A stretch of DNA of 23,378 bases from Bacillota bacterium (GTDB lineage: Bacteria > Bacillota > Clostridia > Lachnospirales > Lachnospiraceae), in assembly GCA_023392995.1 (NCBI GenBank), contig JAEWMZ010000486.1:1-23378 (forward strand), in the 5' to 3' direction. The notes below the pieces were generated by a model. It did not search any database. It saw nothing but the letters and a program-made list of their open reading frames with translations, and was not told where the DNA came from. Below are positions 8,376 to 15,875 of this stretch, one piece after another (positions within the stretch are counted from its first letter, which is position 1; every line of letters starts with the position of its first letter). Position numbers and translations under genes: made by a program.

Positions 8376-10970
8376 ATGATGATTGTCGATACGAATGCAT
8401 ATGTATTGTCCCTGATAAAGGTATTGCTCTGTTGCGTAATAAGAGATTTTATAATCCCGCTCATTGTATGGAGAAAGTATCTTAAGAATAAGAGCTATGG
8501 CTACAGATTTTGGTTTTGTGTTATTACGCAAGCCAGTCTCCAGATTAATCTGGTATTGTTACTGGGCTTTTTTGATATCTGTAATCGATATACCATCCTT
8601 GGATCAAATATATTAGTTTACACTCTGATTCTCTGGAATTTCTCTGACAAGAAAGTATTTGGCCGATGTAGAAGGTATATGGGTGAGCTGTGGAATGCTT
8701 ATAAGGAAGAACGTTTTTTAAAATTCATAATGATAGGATTGGCGGATTATTTCAAGGAAAGCTTTAAAAGGTTTCGCCGCTTACCCATCTGGAGCTATCT
8801 TAAAGCCAATTGGCTGGAGGGGTTGCTTCTGACAGCGCTGGTTATTTATAATATTTGGTTCTTAACACATAATGTAATGTATTACCACTGTTACCAATTC
8901 TCAGACATTCCGGTTCATCAGTCCTGGATTTATGATCTGGAGCACGGAACCTTGTTTTCGAATGGTATTTATCCTTTTGGTATGCATGCAATGGTGTATC
9001 TTATTCGAATTATAGCTGGAATTAACCTGCGTGAAATTATGTTATATGCCGGAGCGTATCAAACCGTTCTTTTGATGATAGCATTATTTCTATTAGCAAA
9101 GGAGATATTTTATGCGAAATACACTCCCATTGCGGTGGTTATGATAATTAGCTTTATGCTGAATCAGAGCCGCTTTGCCGCATCTTTGCCTCAGGAAGCC
9201 GGAATGTATACTGTAGTGGGTTTAGCTTACTTTATGATCCGGTATCTCCACGAAGACAGGAAGAAGTTTGTAATTGAGAGTGATTCCGGACTTCGAAGGT
9301 TCTTCCGAATCAATTCCTATATTAATCGCAGATATATCACTTCGGAAGCAATTCTGCTGATGTTGTGTGTAGCACTTGTAGTTGCTTATCATTTTTATAC
9401 TGCAATAGCAGCTGTCTTCCTGGTAATCGCGATTGGACTGGCCTATATGCCTAGAATACTTAAGAAGCAATACCTCATCCCAATTATGTTTTGTGGAATC
9501 ATGGGCGGAGTAATTGCGGTTTTGCCGATGGGAGCTTGTTACGCCAAGGGAATTCCTTTTCAGGAATCTATGGCTTGGGCTACCAGCGTAATTGCGGACG
9601 AGGAATGGAAGGGCAGCGATGCGAACTATCAGGATCAGCTGGCGACAAAACAGGGGCTGGGTAGTCAGGATCCGAATTCCCCGGAAAATACTTCGCCAAA
9701 TAATGATGCAGGGAATGATGGAGAGAAGAAGAGTTCTAAGGTGGATTATTTCTCTATGACACCGCTGGAGATCGTAATCTTTGTCTTTGAGGGGATGTAT
9801 AACTTTGGACTAATGGCTATGTTTGGCAGCAGTGCTACTCAAGTGATGTTTCTCTGTATGCTGATCGGCTTTTTTTGCGGGTTGCTAATGTTGCTCTGGA
9901 GAAAAACCAGATGCATCGGACATGATTATATTGCAATGATTCTTAATATGATTATTTTATGCATCATTGGTGCTGCTCAAACCTTAGGAATCGTTGAATT
10001 GATAGCTGCTGCCAGAGCCTCTACCTTTGCGGAACCCTTTATCGGACTGATCTTTATGCTGCCGCTGGATTTTGCTTTCCGTATCTTGGGCAGATGGAAA
10101 AATCGCTATTATCGAACCGTTTTAAACATGATTTCCTTGGGGATGTGCGGGTTAGTTGCAATTCTTATTGTAGAGATGGGTTGGTATCATGCCTTCTTTG
10201 ATGTCAATCAGGCTTATTATAATGAATCGGAATATCTTACCCGTAATATTAAGAAGTCCTATGAGAGACTTAGCTATACCATTGTTTCACCGACAGAAGA
10301 GTTTTACGATGTACGTGACTATGGCCGAAAAACAGAGCTTACAAAATTTATCGATATGGTGGATGGAAATCAGGACGCATTTACCTTTCCTACGAAATAT
10401 GTATTCTTTTTTGTTGAAAAAAAGGTTTTACAGGACTACACCTATGGATCTGTTGGAGTAAGTTTAAAATATGCAGCGATGGATTTCATCAATCTAGAAA
10501 ACTCACAGGACTACTTCTTCCAGCGAGCGATCATTGAGTCCAAGGCATATTACTGGGCTCAAAAAATGTTGAAGGTATATCCCCGAAATTTTAAAGTATA
10601 TTTTGAAGATGATATTTATGTAGCGTATATCCTGGAGCAGAATACTTATAATCCTTATAATTTGCAAATAGATTATTTATCGGATTATAATTATGTGATT
10701 AAGGCAAATGGCTGGGATGTGGAAGAAAATAAAGCTAGCACAGGAGGAACAGACAGCACAGAAAGTACAGGCAGTGCAGAAAGTACAGACAGCACAGGAG
10801 GAGCAGACAGTGCAGGAGGAACAGACAGCGCAGAAAGTACAAATAGCGAAGAAAGTACAGATAGTGCAGGAGGTAATGAGACTACTAAAAATAAAGAAAG
10901 TACGAATAGAGCAGGAAATGTAGGAAACACAGAAGGTACAAAAAGTACAGTAGATGGAGGAGCTGAGTAA
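8376..10970 (+). CDS. Large polytopic membrane protein, GT-C-like, with Ser/Thr-rich repeat tail
   Basis: An 864-residue protein with many hydrophobic helices spread over roughly residues 1-610, a soluble domain of about 175 residues, and a low-complexity tail. A conserved-looking loop near residues 173-203 (FSDIPVHQSWIYDLEHG, then IYPFGMH) contains acidic and His residues after a membrane helix, as in the first outer loop of GT-C glycosyltransferases. Residues 423-450 form a polar, Asn/Asp/Lys-rich loop. From residue 789 there are seven six-residue repeats such as TGGTDS and AESTDS. I did not recognise a named family with certainty; GT-C transferase or Wzy-like polymerase is the best guess. 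A TAA lies directly before the start, so ATG at 8376 (or the adjacent ATG at 8379) with GAGGTGAG upstream is fixed. Confidence 0.72.
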   Translation: MMIVDTNAYVLSLIKVLLCCVIRDFIIPLIVWRKYLKNKSYGYRFWFCVITQASLQINLVLLLGFFDICNRYTILGSNILVYTLILWNFSDKKVFGRCRRYMGELWNAYKEERFLKFIMIGLADYFKESFKRFRRLPIWSYLKANWLEGLLLTALVIYNIWFLTHNVMYYHCYQFSDIPVHQSWIYDLEHGTLFSNGIYPFGMHAMVYLIRIIAGINLREIMLYAGAYQTVLLMIALFLLAKEIFYAKYTPIAVVMIISFMLNQSRFAASLPQEAGMYTVVGLAYFMIRYLHEDRKKFVIESDSGLRRFFRINSYINRRYITSEAILLMLCVALVVAYHFYTAIAAVFLVIAIGLAYMPRILKKQYLIPIMFCGIMGGVIAVLPMGACYAKGIPFQESMAWATSVIADEEWKGSDANYQDQLATKQGLGSQDPNSPENTSPNNDAGNDGEKKSSKVDYFSMTPLEIVIFVFEGMYNFGLMAMFGSSATQVMFLCMLIGFFCGLLMLLWRKTRCIGHDYIAMILNMIILCIIGAAQTLGIVELIAAARASTFAEPFIGLIFMLPLDFAFRILGRWKNRYYRTVLNMISLGMCGLVAILIVEMGWYHAFFDVNQAYYNESEYLTRNIKKSYERLSYTIVSPTEEFYDVRDYGRKTELTKFIDMVDGNQDAFTFPTKYVFFFVEKKVLQDYTYGSVGVSLKYAAMDFINLENSQDYFFQRAIIESKAYYWAQKMLKVYPRNFKVYFEDDIYVAYILEQNTYNPYNLQIDYLSDYNYVIKANGWDVEENKASTGGTDSTESTGSAESTDSTGGADSAGGTDSAESTNSEESTDSAGGNETTKNKESTNRAGNVGNTEGTKSTVDGGAE
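10740..10865 (+). repeat. Seven 18-bp tandem repeats encoding a Ser/Thr/Gly tail
   Basis: Seven in-frame 18-bp units encode TGGTDS, TESTGS, AESTDS, TGGADS, AGGTDS, AESTNS and EESTDS at the C-terminus of the large membrane protein. Degenerate continuation reaches about 10960. The DNA is rich in ACAG and GGAGG-like words and creates long open frames on the other strand, which are shadows. The tail may be a flexible linker or a site of modification, and the repeats could change copy number by slippage (inference). Confidence 0.85.
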
Positions 10971-10972
10971 AG

Positions 10973-11962
10973 ATGGATCAAAATCAGAAAATGTGTGTTG
11001 CCTATGCAGCGGATGATAACTATGCAAAATATCTTGGCATTTCCATGCTATCCTTGTTTCATTCCAATCAGGAGTTTAAGGAAATTGTGGTATATGTACT
11101 GGATTGCGGTATAGGAGCTGAAAATCAGGAGAAGCTTAAGTCCATAGCGGAACAAAATAATCGGGAGATATATTTTTGCTCCATGGAGGCAGCGGTTTCC
11201 AGTTTGGATTTACAGATGGGGGTAAGAAAGATTGCTGTAGCTTCTTACGCAAGACTATTTTTATCCTCCATTATCCCTGAGGAGTGTGAACGTATTCTGT
11301 ATTTGGATTGTGATACAATCGTCAGAGCTTCCTTAAGGGATTATTGGAATACAAAGCTGGATAATTATATGGTTGCCGGAGTTCGTGATACTGTGGACAG
11401 TTTTTTTCTAAAGAAGATTGGCCTGGACGCGGAAGAATATTATGTAAATGCAGGAATTCTGCTTATTAACCTGGCTGGTTGGCGTGAGCAGCATTTGGAA
11501 GCACAATTCATGGAATTTATCCGTAAATTTAACGGTAATGTGCCACACCATGATCAGGGAACCATTAATGGTGTTTGTAAAAATAAGAAGTGCATTGTTG
11601 CACCTAGGTATAATGCAACCTCGAATATTTATTCCTTTTCTGCCAAAACCATTCGGCGAATTTATTTTATGAATCATTTTTATTCACAGAGTGAACTGGA
11701 GGAAGCTAAGAAAAATCCGGCAGTTTTACATTTTACAACGGGACTGGTGGGAAGACCCTGGGAAGAAAATTGCACCCATCCCATGAAGGAGGAGTACTTA
11801 AGGGTAGCGAAAGAATCACCCTGGAAGAACGACCCTTTATTACCGGATAGCAGAAAGCTTTCCGTCAGGGCATTTTCTGCCTTTTACAGGTATGCTCCCC
11901 TCTTCCTTTCAGAAGCTGCATATCGTCTTATTTCACTGGTTGCACATATCAGAGAGAAATAA
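10973..11962 (+). CDS. Family 8 glycosyltransferase
   Basis: A 329-residue GT8 (GT-A fold, retaining) enzyme. It starts CVAYAADDNYAKYLGISMLS, the typical donor-binding strand and helix. The metal-binding DxD is D112-C-D114 in RILYLDCDTIV. YVNAGILLINLAGWRE and PHHDQGTINGV are standard GT8 elements, and LHFTTGLVGRPWEE corresponds to the conserved C-terminal His/Gly/Lys-Pro-Trp region, here with Arg before Pro-Trp. Members move glucose or galactose onto glycan or lipopolysaccharide cores, or act as general stress proteins. No signal peptide is visible, so it should act in the cytoplasm. It begins 2 bp after the preceding stop with GGAGG in the end of that gene, so it is the last gene of the exopolysaccharide unit. 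No clear terminator follows. Confidence 0.9.
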   Translation: MDQNQKMCVAYAADDNYAKYLGISMLSLFHSNQEFKEIVVYVLDCGIGAENQEKLKSIAEQNNREIYFCSMEAAVSSLDLQMGVRKIAVASYARLFLSSIIPEECERILYLDCDTIVRASLRDYWNTKLDNYMVAGVRDTVDSFFLKKIGLDAEEYYVNAGILLINLAGWREQHLEAQFMEFIRKFNGNVPHHDQGTINGVCKNKKCIVAPRYNATSNIYSFSAKTIRRIYFMNHFYSQSELEEAKKNPAVLHFTTGLVGRPWEENCTHPMKEEYLRVAKESPWKNDPLLPDSRKLSVRAFSAFYRYAPLFLSEAAYRLISLVAHIREK

Positions 11963-11988
11963 CAACGGTGTTTTCGTAGGAAAAAAGG

Positions 11989-12017
11989 TTGCTTTTTGCC
12001 TTGGGATAGTATATAAC
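11989..12017 (+). promoter_or_regulatory. Likely sigma-A promoter for the ABC-F gene
   Basis: TTGCTT (11989-11994) and TATAAC (12012-12017) are 17 bp apart, in the 110-bp gap before the ABC-F gene. This would give a short leader of about 50 nt. Confidence 0.45.
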
Positions 12018-12072
12018 GAGAAAGAGAGCACTGACAATCAGACGAAATGAATAGGAAAGGTTCAAAGACGTT

Positions 12073-13893
12073 ATGAATTTATTAACTGTAGAAAACATGA
12101 GCAAAAGCTACACAGAGCGATTGCTTTTTGATAATGTGACTTTTGGCATAAACGAGGGCGAGAAAATCGGAATTATCGGTATTAATGGCACCGGTAAATC
12201 CACCTTGTTAAGAATTATCGCTGGTCTTGAGGAGCCGGACAGTGGTGCAGTGATACGAGGCAAGAAGGTACGAATCGGATATCTGCCCCAGACGCCCGTT
12301 TTTGATGATACGTTGACCATTCTCCAGAATGTAGTCTTAAATCAAAAAGCGGAGGAAGAATACCGCAACCTGGAAGGCGAGGCCAAAGCAATGCTGCAAA
12401 AGCTGGGCATTGCAGATGTGGATGCTTCTCCGGAAAAACTATCGGGAGGGCAAAAAAAACGAGCTTCTTTGGTGCGGGCATTGCTGACTCCTGCTGAAAT
12501 ACTGATTCTGGATGAGCCGACGAACCATTTGGATCATGAGATGGTGGAGTGGTTGGAGGATTATCTGATGAAGTATCGTGGGGCATTTATTATGGTTACC
12601 CATGATCGGTATTTCCTGGATAAGGTGACGAATAAAATTATTGAAATTGATAAGGGAAATATCTACTCCTATCAAGCGAATTACTCCAAGTTCTTAGAAT
12701 TGAAATCTGAACGTGAAGAGATGCAGCTGGCGACAGAACGTAAGGCGAAGAGCTTATTTCGAATGGAGCTGGAATGGATGCAGCGCGGAGCAAGAGCCAG
12801 ATCCACAAAACAGAAGGCGCATATTCAACGCTTTGAGGAACTAAGAGATCGACAGTCCATAGAAGCAGATGGCAAAGTTGAGATTAATGCCCTGTCTTCC
12901 AGAATGGGTAAGAAAACGATAGAGCTAACTAACATCAGCAAAGGCTTTGGAGAACGGCAGCTGATTCAGGATTTTACCTACATCCTTTTGCCCGGTGATA
13001 GAATCGGCATCATTGGTCCAAATGGCTGCGGGAAATCAACTCTGCTGAATATACTGACAGGAATGCTGGAGCCGGACAGCGGAACTATTGAAACAGGCAC
13101 GACCATTAAACTGGGATATTTTTCTCAGGAGAATGAATATATGGATGAGAAGCTTCGGGTCATTGATTATATCAAAGAAACCCCAGAATATATCCAGACC
13201 TCGGAAGGAACTGTGACAGCCTCCGGGATGTGTGAGAAGTTCTTATTTACCAGTTCGATGCAATACACTCAGATCGCAAAGCTTTCCGGTGGTGAGAAGC
13301 GAAGACTTTATCTATTAAAGGTACTAATGGAGGCTCCCAATATCTTGATTTTAGATGAGCCTACCAATGATCTGGATATACAGACGCTGACAATCCTGGA
13401 GGATTATCTGGAGACCTTTCCGGGGATAGTAGTAACGGTCTCCCATGACCGCTATTTTCTGGATAAGATCGCTACGCGCATCTTTTCCTTTGAAGAGGGA
13501 ATGATTCGGCAATATGAGGGCAATTTCACCGATTATCAGGATGCGAGATCCCAGAGGGAAGAGAAAGAACCAAGTGCCGCTGGAAGTAGAGGTAATGAGG
13601 TACAGGAACAGAAGGCCAGCGTTTCCACTTGGAAACAGAAGAGCAGCAAGCCCAAATTCACCTATCAGGAGCAGAAGGAGTATGATACGATTGACTCTGT
13701 AATTGAGGAGCTGGAGAATAAGATTCTTGAGACAGAAGAGGCAATTGGCAAAGCAGCGACGGAGTATTCAAAGCTGAATGAACTGATGAAGCAAAAGGAA
13801 GAGCTGGAGCAGACGCTGGAGGAGAAGATGGATCGATGGGTCTATTTAAATGATCTTGCAGCTCAGATCGAGGCGGCAAAGCTTGAGAAGTAA
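12073..13893 (+). CDS. ABC-F family ATPase, Uup-like
   Basis: A 606-residue soluble protein with two ABC domains and no membrane helix. NBD1 has Walker A GINGTGKST (36-44), signature LSGGQKKR (123-130) and Walker B ILILDEPTNHLD. NBD2 has GPNGCGKST (315-323), LSGGEKRR (404-411) and ILILDEPTNDLD. The linker between them (about 190-270) is rich in basic residues (MQRGARARSTKQKAH), as expected for the ABC-F interdomain region that contacts the ribosome and tRNA. A C-terminal coiled coil (about 535-606), preceded by YQEQKEYDTIDSVIEELENK, is the CTD seen in Uup. ABC-F proteins act on ribosomes; Uup is linked to ribosome quality control and DNA element stability. A resistance-type ABC-F is less likely given the Uup-type CTD. 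AGGAAAGG precedes the start. It is not obviously part of the neighbouring polysaccharide locus. Confidence 0.9.
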   Translation: MNLLTVENMSKSYTERLLFDNVTFGINEGEKIGIIGINGTGKSTLLRIIAGLEEPDSGAVIRGKKVRIGYLPQTPVFDDTLTILQNVVLNQKAEEEYRNLEGEAKAMLQKLGIADVDASPEKLSGGQKKRASLVRALLTPAEILILDEPTNHLDHEMVEWLEDYLMKYRGAFIMVTHDRYFLDKVTNKIIEIDKGNIYSYQANYSKFLELKSEREEMQLATERKAKSLFRMELEWMQRGARARSTKQKAHIQRFEELRDRQSIEADGKVEINALSSRMGKKTIELTNISKGFGERQLIQDFTYILLPGDRIGIIGPNGCGKSTLLNILTGMLEPDSGTIETGTTIKLGYFSQENEYMDEKLRVIDYIKETPEYIQTSEGTVTASGMCEKFLFTSSMQYTQIAKLSGGEKRRLYLLKVLMEAPNILILDEPTNDLDIQTLTILEDYLETFPGIVVTVSHDRYFLDKIATRIFSFEEGMIRQYEGNFTDYQDARSQREEKEPSAAGSRGNEVQEQKASVSTWKQKSSKPKFTYQEQKEYDTIDSVIEELENKILETEEAIGKAATEYSKLNELMKQKEELEQTLEEKMDRWVYLNDLAAQIEAAKLEK

Positions 13894-13923
13894 AAAAGAA
13901 ATCACAGATTAAAAATAGAACAT

Positions 13924-13959
13924 AAAAGGCGGGGAATCAATCGTGATTTCCCGCCTTTT
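13924..13959. terminator. Rho-independent terminator between convergent genes
   Basis: Arms 13924-13939 (AAAAGGCGGGGAATCA) and 13944-13959 (TGATTTCCCGCCTTTT) pair over 16 positions, with one mismatch or wobble position and a 4-nt loop. A T-run ends the hairpin on the + strand and the A-run at its start gives a T-run on the other strand, so it can stop both the ABC-F and the exporter transcripts. Confidence 0.85.
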
Positions 13960-14006
13960 ATAAAAACTAAATTAATCAATCATTTCAAAGCAAACAGTCA
14001 AGTCTT

Positions 14007-15875
14007 CTAAGCTGTCTTCTCAAACTGTGAATTATACAGGTTCGCATAGAAGCCGCCTTTCGCCAGCAGCTCTTCATGGTTACCCTGCTCTACAATATCA
14101 CCGTCATTCATAACAAGAATAAGATCTGCATCACGGATTGTTGACAAACGATGCGCTATAATAAAGCTCGTTCTGCCCTTCATCAGAGTATCCATAGCCT
14201 TCTGGATCAAAAGCTCAGTTCTGGTATCGACGGAGCTGGTAGCCTCATCGAGAATCAATATCTTAGGATCAGCCAATATAGCACGGGCAATGGTGAGCAG
14301 CTGCTTCTGACCCTGGGATACATTGCTGGCTTCTTCATTCAGAATCATCTGATAGCCATCCGGCAGGGTGGAGATAAAATGATGCACATGGGCAGCTTTA
14401 GCAGCCTTTATTACTTCCTCGTCAGTAGCATTTAATTTACTGTATCTGATATTCTCCATAATACTTCCGTTAAATAACCAGGTGTCCTGAAGCACCATAC
14501 CAAACATTTTACGAAGGTCACTTCGGTTGAAGTCTTGAATGTTATGACCATCGATCAGAATCTGTCCGCTGTTAATATCATAGAATCTCATTAATAGCTT
14601 TACAATTGTAGTCTTTCCGGCACCGGTAGGTCCTACGATAGCAATCTTCTGACCCTTATATACCTTCGTGCTGAAATCATTGATAATGATCTTATCCGGG
14701 TTATAGCCAAAGTGAACATCCTTGAATTCTACATTTCCACTTAAGCCTGTGATGGATACAGGATTTTGAACAGTTTGTACTTCCTCCTCAGCACCTAGGA
14801 ATTCAAATACTCGCTCCGCTGCTGCAGCAGTAGACTGGAACATATTTGCTACCTGCATCAGCTGGTTGATCGGTTGTGTAAAGCCTCGGATATATTGGAA
14901 GAAGGATTGAATCTGACCGATTTTAATCTGATTCTTTATTACCAGGTAACCGCCAAGGATGGCAACACCAACATAGCCGATATTTCCTACAAAGGCCATG
15001 ATTGGCATCATGAGACCGGATAAAAACTGTGATTTCCAGGCGGATTCATAAAGCTTATCATTTTTTTCATTGAATTCCTTCAGGGATTCTTCTTCTTTAT
15101 TATAGGCCTTAATGATGGTGTGACCACCATATACTTCCTCTACCTGACCATTCACATGACCCAGATATTCCTGCTGCTGCTTAAAGTATTTCTGCGATTT
15201 CTTAATAACCTGACTTACCAAAAGAATGGAGATCGGTAAAATCAAAAGCGCTAGCAGGGTCATATATACATTGATTCGCAGCATCATGATAAGCACACCG
15301 ACAATGGATACCGACGAAGTAATCAACTGAATCAAGCTCTGATTTAAGCTTTGGTTCAAGGTATCAACATCATTCGTCACTCTGGAGAGAATCTCCCCAT
15401 GGGAATGGGTGTCAAAGAAATTCATTGGCATACGGTGTATTTTCTCTGAGATATCCTTACGGAACTGATAGCTTACCTTCATTGCAATACCAGATAAGAT
15501 CCAGCCCATGACGAAGGAGAAGATTGAGCTGATGACATATATGATAATTAAGGTAAGGAGTATCTTTCCAAGAGCAGTGAAATCAATTCCTTCTCCGCCT
15601 TTGATCTTATCGATTAGTCCTTCTGCAATTTCGGTGGTTGCATCACCCATGATTGTTGGGCCGATGATCGAAAAGATGGTACTGCCTACTGCAAAGACAA
15701 AGGCAATAAAAAATCCGATTCTATATTTGGAAAGAACCTTTAACAGCTTACCCATGGTGCCTTTAAAATCTTTCGCCTTTTCACCGGGCATCATTCCTGG
15801 AGGACCTCCGAATCCAGGACCCATTCTTCTCCTGCCAGGAGCAGTTGATGGTTTATTATTTTCTTCTCTACTCAT
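14007..15875 (-). CDS. ABC exporter half-transporter with canonical catalytic site (heterodimer subunit 2)
   Basis: A 622-residue fused permease-ATPase. The N-terminus is Gly/Pro/Met-rich (about 10-30), then six membrane helices (about 50-330) form a type-IV exporter domain. The NBD has Walker A GPTGAGKTT (415-423), Q-loop VLQDTWLF, Walker B ILILDEA with catalytic Glu, and H-loop His in IIAHRLSTI. Its signature reads VSQGQ instead of LSGGQ. It complements the upstream subunit, whose signature is normal but whose Walker B and H-loop are altered. Such pairs form heterodimeric drug or peptide exporters like BmrCD and TM287/288. I chose the ATG at 15875 over one 54 bp upstream because AAAGGAGG lies just before it; it overlaps the upstream gene by 8 bp. 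The substrate is unknown. Confidence 0.9.
   Translation of the reverse strand: MSREENNKPSTAPGRRRMGPGFGGPPGMMPGEKAKDFKGTMGKLLKVLSKYRIGFFIAFVFAVGSTIFSIIGPTIMGDATTEIAEGLIDKIKGGEGIDFTALGKILLTLIIIYVISSIFSFVMGWILSGIAMKVSYQFRKDISEKIHRMPMNFFDTHSHGEILSRVTNDVDTLNQSLNQSLIQLITSSVSIVGVLIMMLRINVYMTLLALLILPISILLVSQVIKKSQKYFKQQQEYLGHVNGQVEEVYGGHTIIKAYNKEEESLKEFNEKNDKLYESAWKSQFLSGLMMPIMAFVGNIGYVGVAILGGYLVIKNQIKIGQIQSFFQYIRGFTQPINQLMQVANMFQSTAAAAERVFEFLGAEEEVQTVQNPVSITGLSGNVEFKDVHFGYNPDKIIINDFSTKVYKGQKIAIVGPTGAGKTTIVKLLMRFYDINSGQILIDGHNIQDFNRSDLRKMFGMVLQDTWLFNGSIMENIRYSKLNATDEEVIKAAKAAHVHHFISTLPDGYQMILNEEASNVSQGQKQLLTIARAILADPKILILDEATSSVDTRTELLIQKAMDTLMKGRTSFIIAHRLSTIRDADLILVMNDGDIVEQGNHEELLAKGGFYANLYNSQFEKTA

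Noticed and set aside
10677..11027. Cys/Ser-rich open frame on the - strand over the repeat tail
   Set aside because: It mirrors the 18-bp coding repeats of the membrane protein; it has no family resemblance and spans the junction with the GT8 gene.
12215..12586. 123-codon frame on the - strand within the ABC-F gene
   Set aside because: It lies wholly inside a clear ABC-F coding sequence, is rich in Pro/Ser/His as expected for a shadow frame, and matches no family.
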